Part shown: piece after piece, positions 36,969 to 41,644 of the stretch
How the letters are laid out: the number at the start of each line of letters is the position of its first letter
Numbering within the stretch: position 1 is the stretch's first letter
NCBI GenBank assembly: GCA_023265025.1
Contig: JAHFUP010000041.1
Location: 1 to 41,644 of the forward strand
DNA length: 41,644 nt
Source: Acidimicrobiia bacterium
GTDB lineage: Bacteria > Actinomycetota > Acidimicrobiia > Acidimicrobiales > AC-14
Reading direction: 5' to 3'
Program-made: the position numbers and the translations under genes
Notes under the pieces: generated by a model
Seen by the model: only the letters and a program-made list of their open reading frames with translations
The model's database searches: none
What the model was told of the DNA's origin: nothing

Positions 36969-37451
36969 TCACCCCTCGACGGCTCTTCGCAGGTTCTCCA
37001 GTGTCGTCGCCATGCCTTTGGAGATGTCGGGTGCACGGATGGCCTCGAAACCCTCGACGCCTCCGAACATGGAGCGGCCCCCTTCACCGAGATCAACCTC
37101 CACCTCGTTGACGACCCGGGTCCCCGGGCCCTCCGGGCTCAGGTGGAACCACCATTGGACCCGCCGGACCGGAAATGGTGGCGCGTTGACCCACGACAGC
37201 GTGGTCGGCGGGTCGTAGGTGACCACCATCGCCCGGGCCGTGTACTCAGCGTGCTGGTCGCCAACATCGACGGCCTCATCAGCTTCGATGACCGAACCAA
37301 GGGCGGTCGGCCCGTCGGTCACCATCCGCACCTCGACCAGCTCGCCGCTGCCTGCCAGCTCCCGGTGCTTCAGAAAGTCGCCGACAACGGCGAACACTTC
37401 CTCTGGGGCGGCGTTGATCAGTGTGTCTTTGCTCTCATGCCAATCCGCCAT
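36969..37451 (-). CDS. SRPBCC-superfamily protein
   Basis: 160 aa from ATG 37451 (a second ATG at 37454 is adjacent; GGAGGGA lies just upstream). START/Bet v1-like ligand-binding fold: INAAPEEVFAVVGDFLKH, VTDGPTALGSVIEADEAV, AMVVTYDPPTTLSWVNAP, FHLSPEGPGTRVVNEVEV and a C-terminal ATTLENLRRAVE helix. Binds a hydrophobic ligand of unknown kind. Convergent with the SARP-LAL pair and divergent from the methyltransferase pseudogene. Confidence 0.88.
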   Translation of the reverse strand: MADWHESKDTLINAAPEEVFAVVGDFLKHRELAGSGELVEVRMVTDGPTALGSVIEADEAVDVGDQHAEYTARAMVVTYDPPTTLSWVNAPPFPVRRVQWWFHLSPEGPGTRVVNEVEVDLGEGGRSMFGGVEGFEAIRAPDISKGMATTLENLRRAVEG

Positions 37452-37496
37452 CATTCCCTCCAGGGCGCCGGTGACGCCCCCCAACGGATCTCGCTG

Positions 37497-37968
37497 ATGT
37501 CACGTCACCCAGAGCGGTCAGATTACCTCGCCGTGAACCGGGCGAACTGGAACAGCCGGGTGCCCCTTCACGTGGCGGCGTACGGCGTCGAGCGGTTTCC
37601 GGAAGACCGCGCACCTGTCCGACGTCGTCCGGTTCGTTATTCCGCGGCTAGGAAGTGTCGAAGGGCTCAATGTGGTCCACCTTCAGTGCCACATCGGGAC
37701 CGACACCGTGTCGTTGGCTCGGCTCGGAGCCTTGTTGGTGACAGGGCTCGACTTCTCGGCTCCGGCGCTCGCCGCTGCTCTCGAGCTCGCTGACACCGTC
37801 GGCCGCAACATCGACTTCGTCGAGAGCGGGCTGTACGGCGCAGTCGAGGCGTTAGGGGTGGCCCAGTTCGACCTGGTGTACACCGGAATTGGTGCGCTGT
37901 GCTGGCTACCGGACGTTCGGCGGTGAGCCGAGGTGGTGGGCGTTTCGGGGCACCGTGTCGGCGGGTGA
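37497..37968 (+). pseudogene. Class I SAM methyltransferase gene, frameshifted and truncated
   Basis: It begins SDYLAVNRANWNSRVPLHVA after an ATG at 37497, then the frame is lost near 37612 and resumes in another frame with LSDVVRFVIPRLGSVEGLNV, VVHLQCHIGTDTVSLARLGA (SAM motif I) and FDLVYTGIGALCWLPDVRR. A TGA at 37924-37926 stands where the family has Trp (TGG); the code after it (AEVVG) still matches and then dissolves by 37968. The remaining ~100 C-terminal residues are missing. So there are at least three lesions: an indel, a nonsense change and a 3' deletion. Confidence 0.8.
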
Positions 37969-38055
37969 ACGCCGTCATTGTGGGATGCGCACCACGACCA
38001 GAATCATCGGGGCCGACGGCTACTGCCTCCGAAGGGGCCGCGCGATGCTGGCCTG

Positions 38056-38625
38056 ATGGACGAGCGAGAACTGGACTGCACCGACGGTCCGCCGCTGATC
38101 GGATGGCGGTTGTTTCGAGTACGCCATGGGGCGAGCGGTCCCATGCTCTCCGCCCCCCTTATCCATGACCCCGACTTCGAACTGTTCCCCTCGATCGAGA
38201 TCGCGGCAACGTGCTACGACCACGACCATCCGGCACCGGCGCCCAGTTGTCGGTGCGGGCTGTACGTGGCGATAGAGGGGACCCTCGACTCGCTGGCGGG
38301 ATACCTGCTGGACAGCACGCACGACCATGATCCAGTCGTGTACGCCGAGGTTGCTTGCACAGGCCGCTTGTTCGTCGACAAGCGCGGCGTGCGCGCAGAG
38401 TGCATCGAGATCCTTGCGCTCGCCGCATCGCCGTCGGCGTGGCCCGATCCAAGGACGTACGCCGAGGCTGTGGCTGCCCTGACCGGACGCTACGGCGTCG
38501 CCATCCGCGATCTCGACGTCGTACCGGAGTGGGTCCTCACGAACGTGATGCCGCACGGCGCGCCCCAGGACGACGCAACGCTTGACCTCGACGCAGTGAT
38601 GGTCAGGCTCCAGACGCCCGGATGA
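38056..38625 (+). CDS. Unknown Cys/His-containing protein of the type seen in actinobacterial accessory regions
   Basis: 189 aa from ATG 38056 (frame open to GTG 37978). The order GWRLFRVRHGASGPMLSAPL, EIAATCYDHDHPAPAPSCRC and GLYVAIEG is a pattern I associate with uncharacterised actinobacterial proteins on plasmids and integrated elements (Trp-containing start, then C-x(n)-HPAP-C-x-CG). The three Cys with His (ATCYDHDH, PSCRCG) could bind a metal. The rest is a helical tail with PDPRTYAEAVAALTGRYGV. No function can be assigned. Confidence 0.7.
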   Translation: MDERELDCTDGPPLIGWRLFRVRHGASGPMLSAPLIHDPDFELFPSIEIAATCYDHDHPAPAPSCRCGLYVAIEGTLDSLAGYLLDSTHDHDPVVYAEVACTGRLFVDKRGVRAECIEILALAASPSAWPDPRTYAEAVAALTGRYGVAIRDLDVVPEWVLTNVMPHGAPQDDATLDLDAVMVRLQTPG

Positions 38626-38846
38626 TCTCGGACCCCTTGTCCCGAATTCCTGGCGAGCCAACATGATCTGCCGCGTGTAGATGGAACCCATCACCGGAGT
38701 ACGGGGGCACCCGAGTCCATGACTGCCCTAGTTGTTGTGGGACGCCGAGGCGCTGCAGCGACGCCACGCCCATGGAGCATGGGGGCGCCGTTCAGGGTTC
38801 GGCTCAGTGCGGCGCACCGCCGCCCTGGCAGCGCGATGATGGCGAG

Positions 38847-39023
38847 GTGCGTCGCTACGGCCGGCTCGCGCTCATCGGTGCGGTGGCCGCTTCCATCGCC
38901 GGGGTCGGAATCGGCTATCCGTCGTTCCACAACGACCCCCGCGCTCGCCCGTCATTGCATCGATTGAACCTCGATCGGGCGACGACCGAGGCGCTTGCCC
39001 GGTTGAAGGGAAGAACTTTGTGA
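38847..39023 (+). CDS. Small signal-anchor protein, upstream half of a possible split PASTA protein
   Basis: 58 aa from GTG 38847: basic start RRYGRLA, one hydrophobic segment (LIGAVAASIAGVGIGY), then a hydrophilic stretch ending ATTEALARLKGRTL. Its TGA overlaps the GTG of the PASTA gene (GTGA at 39020-39023). Together they resemble a single membrane-anchored PASTA protein broken by a one-base shift, or two translationally coupled genes. Confidence 0.5.
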   Translation: MRRYGRLALIGAVAASIAGVGIGYPSFHNDPRARPSLHRLNLDRATTEALARLKGRTL

Positions 39024-39217
39024 CCGTCCCATACCTGATCGGAAAGCACGTGCTCGACGCCGCCGCAAGAGCACGAGCGAGCGGCCTACAACTGGTCGGA
39101 ACCGGCGTGTCGGGCGGCGATCCCGCCGGCGCCTCTGCGAAAGTAGTTGCACAGAAGCCGCCAGGCGGCATTCGGGTGCCGGTCGGCTCCTGCATTGGCT
39201 TTCGAACGCGACTCTGA
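39020..39217 (+). CDS. Single PASTA-domain peptide
   Basis: 65 aa: TVPYLIGKHVLDAAARARAS, LQLVGTGVSGGD, AKVVAQKPPGGIRVPVG and a final strand with CIGF form one complete PASTA repeat (the VP-x(3)-G start and the Q-x-P-x-x-G motif are diagnostic). PASTA domains bind muropeptides or beta-lactams when exported. On its own it has no export signal; this is supplied only if joined to the gene it overlaps. Confidence 0.65.
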   Translation: MTVPYLIGKHVLDAAARARASGLQLVGTGVSGGDPAGASAKVVAQKPPGGIRVPVGSCIGFRTRL

Positions 39218-39307
39218 AAGGCGTTGAAGTCCGGCGACGCATCCCAAGGCCTGCGATCAGGGGCTCCTTTCCGATCCACCCGCGCGCCCTTATGGGGCAG
39301 CGACCCC

Positions 39308-39835
39308 TTAGGGACGATGGCCCTGGACTGCCGTGCCGAGAGTCCGGCGGACATCGAACTCATGGTGTAGGGCGTCGTGCAAGTTGGACAACGCGACGTC
39401 GGCCCAGGTGTACCGGCCGCGTTCCGGGTGGTCGAAGACGACCTCGGCCGCCCGTGCGACGTCGATGGCGGTAAGCCAATCTGCCACCGCTCGATCGAGA
39501 GACCAGAGGGCGCCCTGGATCGCGACGGCGTCGTAGTGGCGCACCTCGGCGAGATCGTCCTGGTCGTACACGGCTATCTGCCGACCGCCGCCGCGTGCGA
39601 CGCCCACGAGTCTTTCGGCGGAGATGCGCAGATTGTCAGCCACATGGCAGACATACGCCGTAACCGACCAGGTCAAGCCGGCGCCGATCGATGTCCCGTC
39701 TGACACACCGACGGCCTCTCGGAATCGCGCTGGCACGCCGGCCATCATCCCAGGGGCTTCCTCGGGCGGGAGTGCCCATGAGAAGCGGCATTCTCGACAC
39801 GGCTCGCCCCACGTAGTCGCCCCCCACTGGTTCAC
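39308..39835 (-). CDS. DinB/mycothiol-dependent-type protein
   Basis: 175 aa from GTG 39835 (GACGAG ~9 bases upstream); the open frame extends further but is Arg/Ala-rich without homology. The N-terminus has a CRECRFSW Cys pair, then a four-helix DinB-like bundle: LTWSVTAYVCHVADNLRISA (metal-binding His of helix 2), LWSLDRAVADWLTAIDV, and DVALSNLHDALHHEFDVRRT (HxxxH). The family includes mycothiol-dependent transferases and damage-inducible proteins of unknown role. It lies 187 bp downstream of the AHSA1 gene on the same strand. Confidence 0.82.
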   Translation of the reverse strand: MNQWGATTWGEPCRECRFSWALPPEEAPGMMAGVPARFREAVGVSDGTSIGAGLTWSVTAYVCHVADNLRISAERLVGVARGGGRQIAVYDQDDLAEVRHYDAVAIQGALWSLDRAVADWLTAIDVARAAEVVFDHPERGRYTWADVALSNLHDALHHEFDVRRTLGTAVQGHRP

Positions 39836-40022
39836 GAACGCATTCTCGTCGCAGTCCTCAAGCCGGCGTTTGGAGGCAGTCAGGTCCCGCGCACGGGCGC
39901 GTGTTAGGGGACGCGCTTGCGGAGCCGTGTGAGGCGGGCAGACCGAATCGGTCGCAATGGGGATAGCCAGCGCCCGCGCTCGCGAGAGTGGTTGCGCCTC
40001 TTCCCGAACTGGGCGAAGAGCG

Positions 40023-40523
40023 TCATCGAGCGCTATGCGCTGCCACGCGAGTGGCGAGCTTGTTGAGCGCCATCGTCCATCCGGCGGCACCCGGGGAGTC
40101 CGCGGGAATGCCGGCGTGGGTCATCACCATCTTGGTGCGGCCGCCGAGGTCCTCGAGTTCGACGATGACCTCGGTCGTGGTCGGATGTCCGTCGGGCATG
40201 CCGACCTCGGCGGCCGACAAGACGTTGCCGCTCTCGTCGGACATCGACTCGGTGTAGGCGAGACGTTGGTTCTCGACGACGTCGCGGTACTCACCAATGA
40301 ACCACATCTGCATCGGGCCGCCCGGGGTCTCGACGTCCACGCGAACGAGACGGGCGCCGCCGACTCGCACGTCCATCTTCGCGACCGGGATCGTGGCGCC
40401 GTCCGGGCCGTACCACGCTTTGAAGTGTTCGGGTTCGGTCCACATCTTCCAGATGAGATCGACGGGTGCGTCGAAGTTGCGCTCGATCACTACGGCGTCC
40501 TTGGCGGTGTTGTCGTCGGTCAT
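40023..40523 (-). CDS. AHSA1/SRPBCC-domain protein
   Basis: 166 aa from ATG 40523, which overlaps the stop of the ArsR gene as ATGA. Typical AHSA1-like sequence: VIERNFDAPVDLIWKMWTEP, HFKAWYGPDGATIPVAKMDV, FIGEYRDVVENQRLAYTESM, TTTEVIVELEDLGGRTKMVM and GWTMALNKLA. Genes of this family are commonly paired with ArsR regulators; the ligand is unknown. Translational coupling to the ArsR gene is clear. Confidence 0.92.
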   Translation of the reverse strand: MTDDNTAKDAVVIERNFDAPVDLIWKMWTEPEHFKAWYGPDGATIPVAKMDVRVGGARLVRVDVETPGGPMQMWFIGEYRDVVENQRLAYTESMSDESGNVLSAAEVGMPDGHPTTTEVIVELEDLGGRTKMVMTHAGIPADSPGAAGWTMALNKLATRVAAHSAR

Positions 40524-40870
40524 CGTGTTCGTCCCGTCTTTCGTCGCGGTCGGAGTTGCTTCAGGTAGTCGTCCATGCGGTCGAAGCGGGCCTCCCACAC
40601 GGGCCGGTACTGTTCGGCCCAGGTCGAGACCTCCTCGAGCGGTGTGGGGTCGAGGGCGCAGGGCCGGAACTGCGCGCGTTGGCTCCGCACCACCAGTCCC
40701 GCCCGCTCGAGCACCTTGATGTGCTTGGAGATCGCCGGAAGCGTCAGGTCAAACGGCTCGGCGAGCTCGTTAACGTTCGCTGCCCCTTCCGCCAGCCGGG
40801 CTAGGATTGCTCGCCGTGTCGCGTTGGACAACGCAGCGAAGGTCTCGTCGAGTCGGTCGTCGTCCGTCAC
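40520..40870 (-). CDS. ArsR-family repressor
   Basis: 116 aa from GTG 40870 (a TTG at 40879 is also in frame). Winged helix: FAALSNATRRAILARLAEGA, VNELAEPFDLTLPAISKHIK, VLERAGLVVRSQRAQFRPCA. A C-terminal helix has WAEQYRPVWEARFDRMDDYL. It lacks the CxC metal motif of arsenic and cadmium sensors and matches the AHSA1-associated subgroup. Likely represses its own two-gene operon, probably from the AT-rich site at 40905-40917. Confidence 0.92.
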   Translation of the reverse strand: MTDDDRLDETFAALSNATRRAILARLAEGAANVNELAEPFDLTLPAISKHIKVLERAGLVVRSQRAQFRPCALDPTPLEEVSTWAEQYRPVWEARFDRMDDYLKQLRPRRKTGRTR

Positions 40871-40904
40871 GAGGGTCAAGGCGCGCCTGCACTGTTCTGA
40901 TCGG

Positions 40905-40917
40905 CTAATTAACTAAT
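40905..40917. promoter_or_regulatory. AT-rich candidate ArsR operator/promoter
   Basis: CTAATTAACTAAT, containing the dyad ATTA-AC-TAAT and a CTAAT direct repeat, is a sharp AT island 34 bp upstream of the ArsR start in otherwise GC-rich DNA. The minus strand offers TTAATT as a -10. Probably the promoter/operator. Confidence 0.45.
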
Positions 40918-41028
40918 ATGGAAAGTACGCCTGACTCCGGCGGGCTGTCAAGGTCTGGCGGCGGCCGCCCGGCCCTCGACGTCCAGGTCGTTCCCATGAA
41001 GGCGCGGTCGGTATAGACCGGGTCGGAC

Positions 41029-41412
41029 ATGGGTGAAGGCGAACTCGACGCAGTGCGCACGATCGCGCTCGCCCTGCCCGGAGTCAGCGAGCGGATCAGT
41101 CACGGCGAGCCGTGCTTCTTCGTGCGCCGGCGGCCGTTGTGCTACTTCCACGACGATCACCGCGGAGACGGAAGGATCTCGCTGTGGTGCCCCGCTCCGC
41201 CGGGCGTCCCCGACGAGCTGACCAGTAGCGAACCAAGCCGATTCTTTCGGCCCACGTCGTCGAAGTCGGGCGTCTTCGCCAGGTGGCTCGGCATCTACCT
41301 CGACACGGACGGCGGCGACCGGGTCGACTGGAACGAGATCGCCGGCATCATCGAGGACGCATTTCGAACAGTTGCCCCGCGCGCGCTGATCGCTGAGCTC
41401 GACCGTCGTTGA
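41029..41412 (+). CDS. MmcQ/YjbR-family protein
   Basis: 127 aa from ATG 41029. Matches the MmcQ/YjbR DNA-binding-like fold: DAVRTIALALPGVSERISHG, CFFVRRRPLCYFHDDH, ISLWCPAPPGVPDELTSSEP, FFRPTSSKSGVFARWLGIYL and VDWNEIAGIIEDAFRTVAP. Function in vivo unknown. TATAGA at 41012-41017 leaves a leader of only a few bases, and no Shine-Dalgarno sequence is present. Confidence 0.9.
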   Translation: MGEGELDAVRTIALALPGVSERISHGEPCFFVRRRPLCYFHDDHRGDGRISLWCPAPPGVPDELTSSEPSRFFRPTSSKSGVFARWLGIYLDTDGGDRVDWNEIAGIIEDAFRTVAPRALIAELDRR

Positions 41413-41581
41413 CGCCCGTCGACATGGTCGTCCGCGATCCAGGGTTTGCGCGAGCTTCCAGAACTGGCTCCACGCCGTCGACCGGTCATGCGATTCCCAA
41501 CTGGCGTGCCTTCCGGTGGTTGACACGTCGACTCGAACTCTCATAATAGGAGGATACCCTCGTTCTGAGACAAGGAGTCAC

Positions 41582-41644
41582 ATGTCCAATATTGACGTGT
41601 TCCGCACATACCTCGAGCGCTTCAGCGGCGGCGATGTCGCCGGC
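41582..41644 (+). CDS. Start of a SnoaL-like protein (partial, cut by the window end)
   Basis: ATG 41582 is preceded by AAGGAG with 5-base spacing. The 21 visible codons (NIDVFRTYLERFSGGDVAG) look like the first helix of a SnoaL/NTF2-fold protein. The rest lies beyond the window. Confidence 0.6.
   Translation, partial: MSNIDVFRTYLERFSGGDVAG

Overview
The window is chromosomal DNA of very high GC with dense G/C third-position codons, frequent GTG starts, mycothiol-type DinB, SARP/LAL regulators, RDD-free actinobacterial lipoproteins and several candidate leaderless promoters. This fits an actinobacterium; an acidimicrobial-type lineage is my guess, and the sequence alone does not prove it. 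No rRNA, tRNA, CRISPR array, prophage or intact insertion sequence was recognised.

Layout. 1-5.8 kb: a leftward operon (TPR protein -> DUF4239 membrane protein fused to a LecA/PA-IL-like lectin domain -> membrane-anchored YceI protein, cut by the window edge), a beta-carbonic anhydrase, a Clp N-domain-only protein divergent from a MerR-like regulator, and a small lipoprotein. 5.8-13.5 kb: a segment bounded by two nearly identical 192-bp direct repeats that each begin exactly at a TAG stop codon. Between them lie a branched-chain-amino-acid-type ABC importer condensed into three genes (divergent binding protein, fused permease pair, fused ATPase pair), a beta-class DNA methyltransferase with an extra C-terminal domain, a pirin and an unknown protein. 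13.5-26 kb: a lone receiver protein, a secreted esterase, an acyltransferase-3/beta-lactamase fusion, a PIG-V-like mannosyltransferase, a large MASE1 hybrid histidine kinase, a zinc-finger CPBP protease and a LAL-type LuxR regulator.

26-30 kb: an alpha/beta hydrolase followed by a gene graveyard (frameshifted and truncated BNR/RTX gene, truncated PRC-barrel gene, decayed ABC ATPase, small ORF). 30-32.4 kb: a leftward operon of three exported proteins (cupin, Cu/Zn-SOD-like protein, orphan solute-binding lipoprotein) with a perfect 22-bp stem inside the first gene. 32.5-37 kb: a SnoaL-like protein, a SARP regulator and a second LAL regulator, all rightward. 37-41.6 kb: small stress and accessory genes: SRPBCC, a methyltransferase pseudogene, an unknown Cys/His protein, a split PASTA protein, DinB, an ArsR-AHSA1 pair, MmcQ/YjbR and the start of another SnoaL-like gene.

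The most noteworthy items are the two stop-codon-associated MITE-like repeats, the asymmetric fused ABC transporter with a 52-bp nested palindrome in its divergent control region, the DUF4239-lectin fusion, and the methyltransferase C-terminal domain. I saw no defence island or other clearly complete undescribed system.
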